The notes: generated by a model not told the origin, from the sequence alone. DNA of 64,000 nucleotides from Lycorma delicatula (GCF_047948215.1 NC_134465.1:53882341-53946340), one strand, 5' to 3'. Shown: positions 44,077 through 55,808, counted from the stretch's first letter. Numbers and translations are program-made.

Positions 44077-44836
44077 GTATTTTTCTTTGAAAATCCTTAC
44101 CTACGGATTGATGTTTTTTCCATATATTAGGGGTGATGAGGGAAGCTTAACTCCAGATTTTTAACATCCCCCTCCCATAGATTTTTGAGAAACTCGAAAT
44201 ATTCAAAAAGTTTTTGAAATGCGTTTTTCTCTGAATCTATGCATTTTAGAGAAAAGTCTTTCAAACAAAAAATGTAGAAAACATTCTCCTCTACAATTAA
44301 TGTTTTTTAAGTTATGTCGTATAATTTGAAATTGAAATACTAGGTGGTGCTGAAGTTACAAAAAACGGGTTTTTCACCGGAAAAAAATGTCTTTCGTCTG
44401 TATTGCATTTGAAAAAGTTGTTAATCTCAAAAAACCAGACAACTTTTATTTAAACAATTTTCTTGTACGACTTACCGTTTTGGAGCTGTAGCTTTTGAAA
44501 GTGTGAAAATGTTGTGAATTGGGCACGTGTTCGAAACCGGTCTACTCGTTTACAACTTCAGCGCCACCTAGTATTTCAATTTCAAATTATTCGGCATAAT
44601 TTCAAAGACATTAATTGTAGAGGAGAATGTCCTCTACATTTTTTGTTTGGAAAACTTTTCTCTAAAATGCATAGATTCAGAGAAAAACACATTTCAAAAA
44701 CGTTTTGAGTATTTCGAGATTTTCAAAAATCTATGGGAGGAGGGATGTTAAAAATCTGGAGTTAAGCTTCCCTCATCACCCCTAACATATGGACAAAAAA
44801 TCAATCGGTAGGTAAGGAGGTAAGGATTTTCAAATA
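44077..44836. repeat. Fold-back MITE: arms about 285 bp, spacer about 190 bp
   Basis: Arms 44077-44361 and 44551-44836 are reverse complements with modest divergence: TGAAAATCCTTACC outer, GGGGTGATGAGGGAAGCTTA, TTTTTAACATCC, CTCTACAATTAATGT and AATACTAGGTGG inner. Termini are approximately GTATTT...AAATAC. Non-coding; the ORF at 44514-44708 is a shadow of the arm. It directly precedes a SINE. Confidence 0.88.
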
Positions 44837-44850
44837 CAGCCTATTTTGAT

Positions 44851-45149
44851 GACCCACCGGGTTGGTCTAGTGGTGAACCCGTCTTCCCAAATCAGCGAGA
44901 TTTGGAAGTCGAGAGTTCCAGCGTTCAAGTCCTAGTAAAGCCAGCTATTTTTACACGGACTTGAATACTAGATCGTGGATACCGGTGTTCTTTGGTGGTT
45001 AGGTTTCAATTAACCACACATCTCAGGAATGGTCGAACTGAGAATGTACAAGACAACACTTCATTTACACTCATACATATCATCTTCATTCATCCTCTGA
45101 AGAATTATCTAAACGGTAGTTACCGGAGGCTAAACACGAAAAAGAAAGG
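44851..45149 (+). mobile_element. tRNA-derived SINE (family B), near full length
   Basis: The head has A-box-like GTTGGTCTAGTGG (44861-44873) and B-box-like GTTCAAGTCCT (44932-44942). The body contains GATCGTGGATACCGGTGTTC and AACCACACATCTCAGGAATG, and the tail GGAGGCTAAACACGAAAAAG. The same body occurs at 56023-56320 (minus), 60417-60625 (no head) and as 3' pieces at 23430 and 57338. RNA polymerase III promoters are expected from the two boxes. Confidence 0.85.
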
Positions 45150-45169
45150 TTAAAGGGGATAAGACTGAT

Positions 45170-46330
45170 TACTGTGATAGGCCATATTCAGTCAAAGTGC
45201 TTTATCCTAGTATTCTTGTCGATCGTAACTATTTGCTATCTGTTTTTTAAGTAACTTATAAATAATTTATGAGGTAAGTCACGCATTCCCAGACTATTTA
45301 ATCTTTGTAGTAACTTTGAATGCGGAACGGTGTCAAAGGCTTTCACCAGATCTAAAAATAACTTGTAGATTTTCATTATCCTTAAAAGTTATTTAATAAA
45401 GAGCCGATAAGGTAATTTATCGCATGTTGGGTGCTTTTCTTTGGTTGAAATCCATATTGATTTGCATGAATTATGTTGAGTTTTGTTAATATTTTGTCAC
45501 TTATGATTTAACAATTTTTTCCATAACTAGATAGACCGTTTAACAAGCTTGTTGGACGATAATTTGGAGGTACACAACAATATCCCGACTTGAAGAGTGG
45601 GATAATATTAGCGATTTTAAAATTATTTATTCTTAGTAGGCTTAGCTATATATGGAGAGATTTTTTTTAAGTGTGTGTTTTTAAAACCATCAATACCAGG
45701 AGCTGAATTATTTTTTAAAAGAGTAATTATATCGATAATTTCGTTTTCATTTCTTGAAAACGGGAAAAAATAACCGTGAGTTGCAAAATATTCAATTCTT
45801 GATTGTCATGCGTAGCGGAAATATTTGCTTTTAACAACTTTTCCGTATATTCTTTATATACTTGAACAAAATGGACATTTAAAATTTCAGAATCTAATTC
45901 AGGAATACTTTTTTTTTTATTCTTAATTAGTTCGTTTGTAGTTTTACGTATTTTTACAATTTTCTTTAACTTGTAAAATTTTACTTTTATTATAGTCATT
46001 TTTTATTTGGCTAAAAGATTTTTATATTTTTTATATTGAGATTTTAAATTGGCATTGAAAGATTGTTTTAGGAGAGTTTTATATAATTTATCACAATCCT
46101 TATATTTGTGACTGATTCGATAGTCATCCAGTTTTTTAAAGGTCTATATTTGTGTGTTATTTGTTTTTTACGCGTGAAATAGAAAAAACTGACTGATCGG
46201 TCAGTCTATTAAAAAAAGAATTCGATATATCATCATCTGGGCATGACCCGACAACATTCTCCCATTTTTCTAAATTAAAATTTGCACTAATATATAATCT
46301 ACTTCATTAAATGATTGCTCGTTTGCTCGT
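45170..46330 (-). pseudogene. CR1-like LINE: endonuclease tail and reverse transcriptase, decayed
   Basis: The minus strand reads 'NLEKWENVVG' (about 46260), 'QYKKYKNLLAK' (about 46030), the linker 'MTIIKVKFYKLKKIVKIRKT' (45999), 'LLKNNSAPGIDGFK' (about 45710-45680, RT fingers), 'ISTKEKHPT' (about 45450), 'LFLDLVKAFDTVPHSKLLQR' (about 45360-45300, first catalytic Asp) and 'LGMRDLPHKLFISYLKNR' (about 45285-45235). This order is that of CR1/Jockey-type ORF2. Frameshifts and stops are frequent. The part after the FADD/YADD box is missing, since the SINE starts at the other side. Confidence 0.78.
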
Positions 46331-46379
46331 TAGTACTGTTGTTTATCGTATCTAGATTTACCACCTTGTTTGATTTACA

Positions 46380-46690
46380 CCAACAAAAATGTTGATTCAA
46401 GCAGGATAACGTAACATGCTGCTAATAAAACGCTGGTAATGTTATAGAAATTTTTTGGTCATCGTATGATATCAGAAGGGTTGTGGCCTCCACGATTCCC
46501 AAATCTTACATCAGCAGAGTTTTTCCTTTGCGGATATTTAAAGTGTAGTTTTTAAAAACAATCCTCATACAGTTGACAAATTGAAGGCTAAAATTGAAAG
46601 TGAGATTTGAAACATTACTGAGAAAACATTATGTAACGTGCATGATGAAAGTAACAAGGTGTAGCATTGCTCACAGTATTCGGCGCGCAT
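46380..46690 (+). pseudogene. C-terminal fragment of a mariner-superfamily transposase
   Basis: Plus-strand frames read 'GLWPPRFPNLTSAEFFLCG' (about 46480-46535, the third-Asp block, with Asp changed to Glu) and 'VVFKNNPHTVDKLKAKIESE' (about 46545-46605), then 'NITEKTLCNVHDES'. This matches the C-terminus of insect mariner-superfamily proteins related to that at 32432-33445. N-terminal two thirds absent. Confidence 0.75.
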
Positions 46691-46720
46691 GCGTATACGC
46701 TCGTCCCAAAATCTCATTTT

Positions 46721-47785
46721 CTACCGGGTTATTTGAACATATAAGTAAGGGATTTTGGGACAAAAGTTTTTAGTTGTACAAAAATTTTACAAAATTTTAA
46801 ATACATGATAATGATTAAACGAGCTAACAATCGAATATTTATGAATGATTATTCACTTTCAATATGAATTAGTATTATTTGGTACTGATAAAGTTGTAAT
46901 ATTTATTAAAAATAAAAAGTTTTTTTTTAATAATCCTTAATAAAAATAAATATTTTATACAAGTCTGTTGATTCTTAAGAGTATTGAAATTGATTGTTAA
47001 TTAAGATAAAATTCAAAATAATAAATGAAAACCTAAACAAACAAACAGGGGACACATCTTATGAACTGCAACTGACACAAAGTCTTTGTGTAGCGTGTGT
47101 GGCTCTATGGTAACGACTCCTTTTGCTATTCGTGGGGTTCGGTATCGAATCACCGATAATTTTTTTTTATGCTCATAAAATATTTTTTTTTACTAATATT
47201 ATTTTCCATTTATTATGTGAAACTATTTAATGCTGTTAAAATGGAAAATCAACTAAATGGGAGATAACTTATTTCAAAATTTTATAACTAAAGAACTGAT
47301 ATTATTTATTTTGGTCAATCTTCGGAATTGATGATTTTTTAGTTTAATTAAAAATATCGCAAAACAATTTTTGAAAGAAATTGCTTTTAATAATCTAATT
47401 TACACGGGAAAATGAGATATTACTTATTTTTTTACGGATACCAAAATGAATATTACTTTATAATACTGAAATAAAAATAAAATATAAAGTTGTTGTTTAG
47501 TGAAAAATAATTTTATATTCAATAAACATATTTTTCTAATGAGTCAAATGAAATGCAAGGGATTTTCTAGCTAAACCAGTTTAAACCGCGTGCAATAAAG
47601 AGAACGCTTGTTCTGCATTCAGGTCTGATATCTTAATCCGTTTTGTTTTACAACTCTGACTCATTTTTTTTACCTGGACAAAGCAGAAAAGAATTTTCTC
47701 TCTGAAGACACAATTCTTTTTTAGCTTTTACAGGGATAGTTTGTCTCTGAATTTTCTCGATTTTATAACTACTCGCTTTTAAACA
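46721..47785. other. No gene seen; one tRNA-like patch
   Basis: AT-rich. At 47085-47160 a stretch GTGTGTGGCTCTATGGTAAC followed by GGGGTTCGGTATCGAATCAC looks like a decayed tRNA-derived SINE head (A-box and imperfect B-box) with a T-rich tail. Confidence 0.35.
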
Positions 47786-47830
47786 GTGTTTTTTTTTTTT
47801 ATACAAATTTATTCTGATACAAATGTAAAT

Positions 47831-47984
47831 ATGCCGTCGTGTTATTTCCTCAATTGTTTGAGCAGAACTGATTCGCCAGCGAAAAAGAACGTGAAATATT
47901 TTCCGTTCCCGGAGAATGAAGCATTACAAAGTGTGTGGCTACAAAAATGCGGAAAATCACGTGATAATATAAAAATTGAACATG
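47831..47984 (+). CDS. First exon of a THAP-domain protein (partial)
   Basis: ATG at 47831 (AAAT before it) opens 'MPSCYFLNCLSRTDSPAKKN' and 'VKYFPFPENEALQSVWLQKCGK'. The start 'MPxCxxxxC', the 'FPFP' block and the Trp in 'QSVWLQKCG' fit the first half of the C2CH zinc-binding THAP domain, a DNA-binding domain of P-element-like transposases and host transcription factors. The other metal ligands would lie in a second exon: the frame meets a consensus donor ATGGTAAGT, putting the exon end at 47984. THAP genes are often split here. I could not find the second exon, which would carry 'CSxHF'. It lies between two inverted segments (46636-46720 and 48866-48935), so it could be a host gene or part of an element. 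Confidence 0.7.
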
Positions 47985-49049
47985 GTAAGTTCAAAAGTGT
48001 GTTTTTATCTGAATTTAAATTTTGATGAAATAAATACGATTAAATTTCGAATTCAAATGCCTGTATGGGCAAAATGAAAAGAATATATTACTGGTTAATC
48101 GATCAATGGAATGAAATTTTCTCTGAACTTATTGACTTCATCTTCAATTATTATTAAATTTTAAGTTCTAAAATTAATTAATCTAACAAATTATATGATT
48201 TATACAAATTAAATGTTTGCATAGATGAATTGTCCCCTCAGGCTTCAATATAAAGTTAGATTGATTTTTCTAATACATGTTTGGTAAATCCTTTCGTATA
48301 CACATGTATGTACTGAAATAATAAAGTTTCGAAATTTGTGAAATATATATGAAAAATTTTCTATTAATGGTTGTGTGTTATAAAGGGACAAATACGACTC
48401 ATTTGGCTGTTTATTAGTTGAAACTTTTGCGCATTGAAACTCCGTATGAATTATTAAGAATATTATAAAATAAGTTACTTGGATATTATGAAATAAGATA
48501 ATCTTTAACTTTACTAATTGATTTATTCAAGAAATGCGTCATTAATTACTCTCAACTGCGGATACTTTCCCAAGTAAAAATTTATGTAGGGTTCCATATA
48601 CGGATCATATATGAATGCCATGTATGGATCATATATGTCAACATATATGAGCCATATAAAAGACTTATATGGTAACTTATATTCCTATTTATAAATATTA
48701 GAGTAAAAATCCACATTTCGACGCCAATTTCCATATACGTCAATAAATTTTATTCTTTTATGTTTCAAAAATTTGTTTATTTTTGATAATTCTGCCTTTA
48801 ATCACATTGATGTCTTGCTTCTGTTTATGCGCCAACCGCATAAACGAATTTAAACATCATGGCGGGAAAAGGATTTTGGGACGAGCTACTACGCAACGCT
48901 GGGTGTGCGACACCTTGTTACTTTCATCATGGTAACGTGTACGAATCTGCATCGGGATCATAGGATATTTTAAACATCTATTGTAAAATTATTAAAGGTA
49001 ATTTGAGTAGTATTGTATAAGTATTCTACTGACATTAATATTTTTATAA

Positions 49050-49385
49050 TAAACTAGCAGACCCGGCAATGCTTCGCTATTGCTAGATTTGAGTATTTTA
49101 ATGAACACAATTGAAAGTTTGATAAAACATTATACAAAATGCACATTACGGAAAATCCCAAAATTTAACCTCCTCTTTCCCGTTTTCGCCTTTCTTTTTT
49201 CCTTTTATTTCTCTCTCCCCCCATTTCCCTTTTTTTCATTTCCATTTCCTTTTTTTATTTTTTCCATTTTCTCCCTTCTTTTACCTTTTCAAATTTTTCC
49301 TTTCTCTCTTTTCCCTCGCGCGTAAATCGGTCCAGTAGTTTTTTAGTCTTAGCGGACACACATATCGGAAACATTGAAATGGATT
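49050..49385 (+). repeat. Dispersed repeat with 'ACTAGCAGACCCGGCAATGC' start
   Basis: Begins ACTAGCAGACCCGGCAATGC, TTCGCTATTGCTAG, a phrase common at the ends of insect interspersed repeats. It holds a long C/T-rich tract (49195-49320) and ends with AAATCGGTCCAGTAGTTTT and a GACACACAT segment. The C/T tract makes the 49080-49325 ORF artefactual. Confidence 0.6.
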
Positions 49386-49982
49386 AGTAAAATATTTAGT
49401 ATAGCCCGTGTTGCTTTTATGTCCAACAGATAGCGCTGTTTAAAAAAAACAAAAAAACGTGTTTTTACCTGCCATAAGTATGACATTTTAGGTATATAAA
49501 TAAATAGTAGGTGTATAAAAAATATGCGCTTATTCGAATGCAATGTTGTGTCAAAATCTCAAAGAAGTATGTAAAGAACTTTCAGAGATTTAAGATTTTC
49601 AACAAACGAATATTTACATTTTTACTTGTATAGATTCACGTCGTCAAACAATTGGTTGCTTCCTTTTTGAAACGCCCGTTATTTTACAAAAAAAATATGT
49701 ATTACAATATAATACATATGTGTTGTATTAAAATATTATATTATGATGTGTTGTATTTAAATAAATTACACAGACTAATAGAGTAATGATTATTGTGTTG
49801 TATATAAATACAGCTGGATGTTGAATCGGCATTGATGTAACGGACGTGACTTAGCGGAAATATGACGAAATCACTAACACAAAGACAACGTTTGTTTAGT
49901 CTAACTGAAAACAGTATAGTGGCTCAGATAAGGAGTACATTTACTACTGATGCGCATAAGGCAGCCACACTAAACAACTGTT

Positions 49983-50252
49983 ATGACTAATTATAATATT
50001 ACGAAAAACCACATAATTCATAAACCAACAAAAGCCTGCACACTTTTTTTTAACCTTAGACACTGCTCTGATTTTATTTTTATGATTGCTTCCTATACGT
50101 CTGAAAGACCTGTTAAAAAAGTGTTTTTTACGAATTGCAACCATAAAATTAATTGTGATATATGCTGCGTTATGTTTAAAAATATTCTATGCAGTCGATG
50201 TAGTGAAAATTCGAAAATAATCAAACTTTTATTAACTAAGAAATACAAATGA
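49983..50252 (+). CDS. Small ORF with RING-like cysteine pattern
   Basis: 89 codons. Residues 52-73 hold C-x-H-x3-C-x2-C-x8-C-x2-C ('FTNCNHKINCDICCVMF' then 'LCSRC'), the last six of eight zinc ligands of a RING finger. The first C-x2-C pair is not readable, so it may lie in another frame, in another exon, or be lost. RING proteins are usually ubiquitin ligases. A second short frame precedes it (from an ATG at 49862, 42 codons, ending at 49990, overlapping by a few bases), which could mean a frameshifted longer gene. Alternative: chance. Confidence 0.35.
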   Translation: MTNYNITKNHIIHKPTKACTLFFNLRHCSDFIFMIASYTSERPVKKVFFTNCNHKINCDICCVMFKNILCSRCSENSKIIKLLLTKKYK

Positions 50253-50408
50253 CGTTACAAATATTAAAATAGCATCCATCGTATACTTATTAATTCATCA
50301 TAGAACACTACAATTTTTATCCTGTATTTTTTCGGTTTGCTTGGAAGATACATTCGAAACGGACACTTTCCTCTGAATCAAACTAGCTGTTTATCTTTTT
50401 GCAAATAG

Positions 50409-50642
50409 GTGCTCGTCCACAACATGATTTACTTTTGTATGAATGCATCCCGTATACCTTTGACAGGAACAAGTTTTGACTCTACTCGTCGTTTACCTCT
50501 AGTTTCCCGATCATCAAACCTTAAAGAATTTATTAAAACATTAAACCGAAACAGTGACATGGTGCTTCGATATTTATCACCACATCAAAAACAATTTTTG
50601 TTGGAAAGTGATTATTTTTCAAGGTTCCAGCTAAAGTTTTGA
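50409..50642 (+). CDS. Short ORF, unknown
   Basis: 77 codons, 'MLVHNMIYFCMNASRIPLTG' to 'ESDYFSRFQLKF'. No family recognised. It is listed because it lies 157 bp downstream of the RING-like ORF on the same strand and has a less AT-biased composition than its surroundings. It may be part of one decayed gene or element. Confidence 0.2.
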   Translation: MLVHNMIYFCMNASRIPLTGTSFDSTRRLPLVSRSSNLKEFIKTLNRNSDMVLRYLSPHQKQFLLESDYFSRFQLKF

Positions 50643-50649
50643 GTCAAAA

Positions 50650-52880
50650 AATCGCTTCAAGCTCTTTTCACACCAAGATTTTATAAAGCGGAAAGACTCG
50701 AATCCGAATAATTTGCTCGCTGGCGGCTTATTTCTTCGTTTTTATGTAATAAAATGGTCTGCAAAATATTTTGATTAAAGAATAGTTTGAAGCATTCTAA
50801 GAGCTCGTGGACATTGCTATATTTTTAGGATGTGGCCTAATGTGAACAATAATTTTTTTTTCTTTAGATTTTTTTTTTTTGGGGGGGGTTTTGTGTTCTT
50901 TCAGAGGTTCTAAGGCACATTCCCCACATTTCATTTTTTCCTTTGACCTTATCACCACCAATTTTTAAAATTTCAGCTTTGTTCTCAATGCGTGGATATT
51001 TTTTTCTTTGGTTTCGTCCTTTCCTGCGTTGGTTGATTTCTTTACTTTTCTCATTTATGTTAAGATTTGATACTTTTTCTGAGCTTCATATATATTTTAT
51101 GGACAACATTTTCTACTTCGTTATAATATCATATCCCACAGGAACCGATAACTAGTCACGCTCTTTTTATAACATCGCGTCGGGTCACTATGACATTCGA
51201 ACATTCGTATATTAAATTAATAATACATTATTCGATTAAATAGAAATGAATAGTTATATTGGAAAAAGAAACTATTTTTTATTCAAATAAAAATAATTAT
51301 CTCCTTGTTTAAAACAAAAAAAATGAAATAAAAATAAAAATTACAAAACCATGTAAAAAGTATCGATCTTCATTTTAGTTGAACTTTGCCGGCGTAAAAA
51401 TATAATTATTCCCGATTTGTTATGAAAGACGAACTATCAGCACATCTGTAAATATGTTTTCAAATTAAAATATTTGAAATGAGCTGAAACATCTACAAGT
51501 AAACAATGCACAATTTGCCTATTTACCATTTAACACTACTACTCTTCAACAGTTTCATGTATAGAAATGAAATATTTGGAAACAAAATGGATCAACACAA
51601 TTGTTTGAATTTACTGTTCATAGTATTATTTATTATCTTCCTATTAAGAATATAAATTTTATGTAATGTAGTTTGTAAAGGGATGCTTTTAAATAACATT
51701 AAAACATTCAACTCATGAATAAAGCAAAGGGTAAATTTGTAAAAATAAAAATAAACAAAAAACAAAAAAACAGTATTTAATAAAATACAAAACTAATAAA
51801 TATGCTTTTTTACTATTTTGTAAAATATTACAAAATATAAAACAAATATAAAAAAAGATTAAAAACAACATATATTCAGTAATGAAATATGAAACACAAT
51901 TTAATTTAATAAAAAAATATGATGTTACTTTTTAATATAGAATGAAACAATTGAAATAGGATGGGAAATACTTTTAAAAAACAATAAAAGCTTAATAAAA
52001 CACACATCCACAATTAATAAAGAATTACGGATTGCAAATATCAGGTAAAACTAAACAGATATGTCTTTGAAAAAAAAATACCTTTACATTGTAAAATATT
52101 GCTTACAAAATATTTTACTATGCAGATATAAGATGGAAATTACTGAAATGTAAGATCTTTTAGTAAATTATTGCTAAAACAAAAAAAAGGCCAGTTGAAG
52201 AAATAAAGTTGAACAAAAATGAGAAGAAACATTATGCATATCATTTTTATTACATCGTTTATTATACATCTATCTCTTTATCAAATTAATGTATTTTTAG
52301 ACAGATAATTAAAGACAGTATATTTAAACAGATAATTCTTCAATGTAAATTTATCCTGAACATTATATGATATAATAAAATTGTGTATAATTTTAATTAA
52401 ACATGTAGATAAAATACTACTTATCTTATTTGAGTAAAACTATATTAGAAAAAAAGCATTAATCACTTATTATGTAGTCCAATTAATATAACATCAGTCT
52501 TTTTTCTACATTTTTGTGTCATATAACACTTATATTATTTACTTATTGTAAATAATTATATGTTATTCATTTAATGATTTTGTAAACGTTTACATTTAAA
52601 AAAAATCTGTATAGTTAATTTTATGTAATCTAAGTTCTTCCAGAAAAAAATCTATTTCATTAGTTATTATTTTATAAATATGGTATTGGCATGAAAATTG
52701 TCAATGTAAAATATAGTTATGATAAAATACCAAAAAAAAATTTGAATTTCTTTTAAAAATGCCATTTCTTCACTCGTGCAGAATATGTTATGATTTTTGT
52801 GTACATATTTTGCAATAGAAGTGCTTGAGTTGTGTGGTGCTAGGTTACTGACATAGGTCGAATAGTTAAATCCATCAAGG
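50650..52880. other. No gene seen
   Basis: Very AT-rich (51200-52750 especially), with T and A homopolymers and a G run at 50881-50888. Nothing supportable. Confidence 0.5.
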
Positions 52881-53690
52881 AATTAGTAAAAGTTTTAATA
52901 ATCTTTGTTAGAATTGTAAACTTCCAAGCACTCATGTTTCATCTGAACATCAACCAGTGTATAATGATGAAAGGGAAAATTCCTTAAGGTGGTACAGTGT
53001 AATCCTACAAAGAGCACACAAAGAATTTCTACTCAACACCCCACAAAGTACAGTATGGATGAAATTACACACTCACAGACTGTGCCTTTATCAGGTTCAT
53101 AAAGCTCAACACATTCAACTTTGTGACCTGCCACACAACTCAGTTTTTTCAACGGGTTAACAATAATTACCGGTTAATTCTGTTACTTTTACCCATAATG
53201 ACATAAACAACACACTGGTGATCTGAAAAAACTGACATGCAATAGTTGAATCAAATTTCCGGCAATTATTTTCAGTAATTTAGTGTGGCACGATCAACAA
53301 ACAAGTAATAAGTAATAGGTCCTTTCATATTACAACAAACATGTCACAGGTAGAAATTATCTGGAATTTTTTAAACCATGAATTCTTACAGTGCTTGAAA
53401 ATTTCTCATCGGCAAAATGAACAGAAACGTACCATCAACTTTATGGAGCACCAACCCATTTCACGATGATTGTTAGATGAAAAATATCCTGGTGAATGGA
53501 TTGGACGTAGAAGGCAGATAAAAATTGGCCACTTATATAACTGGACTTAACTCCCTTACATTACCATTTATGGAGTTGGATGAAATACATCAGGAATACA
53601 AGCAAAAAGGCGACACAAAGTGATGAACTGATTGCTCGCATTTCTCTGTGCTGTTGCCCTCATTCAAGGAGCATGAAAATATAATTGGGT
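52880..53690 (+). pseudogene. Mariner-superfamily transposase relic, third type
   Basis: Plus-strand pieces: 'NTPQSTVWMKLHTHRLCLYQ' (53038-53095, helix-turn-helix end), 'LLDEKYPGEWIGRRRQIKI' (53472-53530) and, with a shift, 'LPLHYHLWSWMKYIRNT' (53550-53600), then 'SDELIARISL' (about 53620). The 'PGxWIGRRG' to 'SPDLTPLDFFLWG' order is that of DD41D-type insect mariners such as 1007-2097. The catalytic residues are gone. Confidence 0.7.
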
Positions 53691-54044
53691 TGGCGACAGA
53701 AAAAGTAATGAAATGAGTTTCAAATTCATCGATGTCAGTGATAGAATTTTCAGATATTCTTTGTCAATTAATATGATATAAACCATAATAAGTGTATTTA
53801 AAGGAATATTAAAAGTATTTTAATTTTTAAAATATCTAATTTCTTGTACTAATTACAGGCATAACATTTTTCTGTTACGTTTGTTCTGTTCTATTTGTAA
53901 TAATAGAAGTAGATACATTTTTTGTTTTTCATATAACGCCTTAAAAATTTCAGTATGATGTCATTTCACTAGGGGGAACTGGAATCCATGTGAAATGTTA
54001 CATTACTTATGATGTAACTCAATAACCAAGCATTTTATTAAATA

Positions 54045-54562
54045 TGTTTAAGAGACTCTAAGAGGAGTATCTGCCGCACAATGAATCACTTGTCGAGTGG
54101 CCTGATGATGTTTCAACAGAGCCGTTTCAACTTCTCCCATCGGGTGCAGTGGGATATATACATGCGCGGGCATGTATAGCCCCACAACATTGACGTGCAT
54201 CACTGTAGAATCTCCTAATTTTTGTCAGATAGGAATTGAACGACCCACGTCCTGTTAAGAATTGGGTTGTACAAGAATCCATCTCACCGTGTTTCCTATT
54301 GATTCACCTCTTGATACCAGGATTCAGTGTGTAGGTTCAGCGGCCACCTGCCGCTCGATCCCACCTTTTCTGCCATCTGTCCAACAAGCCGCCCCATGTA
54401 ACCATCATCAGAGTACCCTTCCTTCTCTCCAAGAACTCCCTATTTTCAAGTCTAACAGAGGGATTCCAGATACCAAAATTATAGCCTCAGCCTACAGCCT
54501 GCTGCAACACGCAATCGCGATACGCAGCTGGACTTTATTCAGTGTGCTCCTTTTCTATCCAT
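54045..54562 (-). pseudogene. R1-like LINE: C-terminal part of ORF2
   Basis: The minus strand reads 'NKVQLRIAIACCSRL' (54545-54500), which matches the R1-clade 'RRVQRRxAIxxCSAYRT' block after the RT. It then reads 'SGIPLLDLKI', 'NRKHGEMDSCTTQFLTGR' in a shifted frame (about 54295-54240) and 'SFNSYLTKIR'. The final Cys/His cluster is degraded. The plus-strand ORF at 54262-54564 is a shadow. Shorter and less AT-rich than the flanks. Confidence 0.72.
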
Positions 54563-54599
54563 AGTCAGGGTATCATACTACACCGGGCACGCATACGAA

Positions 54600-55650
54600 G
54601 TTATGAAAGTTATCAATCCCGCAAGTAGCTCCCCTTTTTTTTGTCGAGGACCTACAGTATTCGCCATTACTCTGGAGAGAGTCATCGCGGTAATGCTACA
54701 ACGATTACGTACGTATCGTTACCCTCGGTTCATTTCAGTAATCGCTATTTACCAATAAACGATTATTAATCGTAAGGTAAGGATCAATAATAGCATATAA
54801 TTATTGTATGCGATTATTACGATTATTTTTATAATCGATTATGCCATCTCCAAATTAATCAAATCAAATGGAAACTTAGTAGAAAGTGTTTCAAAGACAA
54901 CCTTAGAGTTGGAAAGTAGTGAAATAAATATTGTAGATGACCCAACTTCTGTTTATATCGGGTGATCATTTGAAAAGTTACCACATTTATTATTCAACAG
55001 CTATCGGTCCCATCGTATTTTTTTTTTTTGCAGGCACGTATACCATTCTCGGGCCGGAACGTTTTTAAAATTATTTTCAAAGGGGCGGAACCCACCCTCT
55101 TCACTACACCTACCCTAACTAAAAAATGTTAAAAGTCAATGGTAATATTTAATTGCATTAATTGAAACAAAATTTTGCCCTTATGTTTTGTCAACATTTT
55201 CTAAAGTTGAAAAAACTTACTCTCAAATGAGAAGATTTAGCTTCTGAAACATCTGTGGAAGGCCATTAGAATGACAAGTAATATGGTACAAATAAAAATT
55301 GGTTTACTGGTTTTGAAGTTATGAATAAACACGTGTTTTTTGTTTTTTTTTAGTTGGTAGGATTTTTTTAGGTTATTTTGGAATACAGTGTTACTGACTG
55401 AAATAATTAGGTCTGAAATCGTCCGTTCTTATTAAATAATATGGGTTTTAGGTTTCTCCAGCATTGAAAAAACGTACCGGTAAACACAGCATTATAAAAT
55501 CAGTTAAATGTACGAAAAACCAGTAATACCTACTTCATTGCTGGTAACATGTTGAAACTAATTCAGAATTTAACAGTTTAATTCAGAAGCCACCAATACC
55601 GCGTACCGATTCGGGATTTAGGTCATGCGTAAAAAGAATCCGACCCACTC
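54600..55650. other. No gene seen
   Basis: Mixed spacer; GATTATTACGATTATT-type repeats around 54730-54840 (an ATAATCG/CGATTAT-rich patch). No ORF or family match. Confidence 0.45.
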
Positions 55651-55657
55651 TTCTTAC

Positions 55658-55808
55658 TTTTTTTTAACCTAGGGATCCACGGTTAGGTTATGCTTCAGAG
55701 GATAAAAGATTTGTAGCGTGTGTGAAAATGTCATGACTGACCGGGATTCGAACCCGGGACCTCCGGATGAAAGGCCGAGACACTACCACTCGCGCCACGG
55801 GGGCCGGC
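55658..55808 (-). mobile_element. tRNA-derived SINE (family A), copy 2
   Basis: Read on the minus strand: head GCCGGCCCCCGTGGCGCGAG, A-box TGGCGCGAGTGG (55787-55798), B-box GGTTCGAATCCC (55743-55754), body CACACACGCTACAAATC, short A tail at 55658-55665. About 150 bp. Better preserved than the copy at 4174-4375. Confidence 0.85.

Larger units (their letters stand above)
46636..48935. repeat. Inverted pair bracketing the THAP exon
   Basis: CATGATGAAAGTAACAAGGT near 46640 recurs in reverse complement near 48930, and GCTCGTCCCAAAATC near 46704 recurs in reverse complement near 48875. The 25-30 bases between the two matched blocks differ. The left member is the end of the mariner relic at 46380-46690. 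The two are 2.3 kb apart and could be TIRs of one element or two unrelated ends of the same transposon family. Confidence 0.6.

Noticed and set aside
44932..44942. Possible tRNA gene at the SINE head
   Set aside because: The head is followed by a family-B SINE body present in four other places; no CCA-proximal acceptor stem forms.
49080..49325. 81-codon ORF ending in a Phe/Pro/Ser-rich tail
   Set aside because: The tail is the C/T-rich tract of a dispersed repeat.
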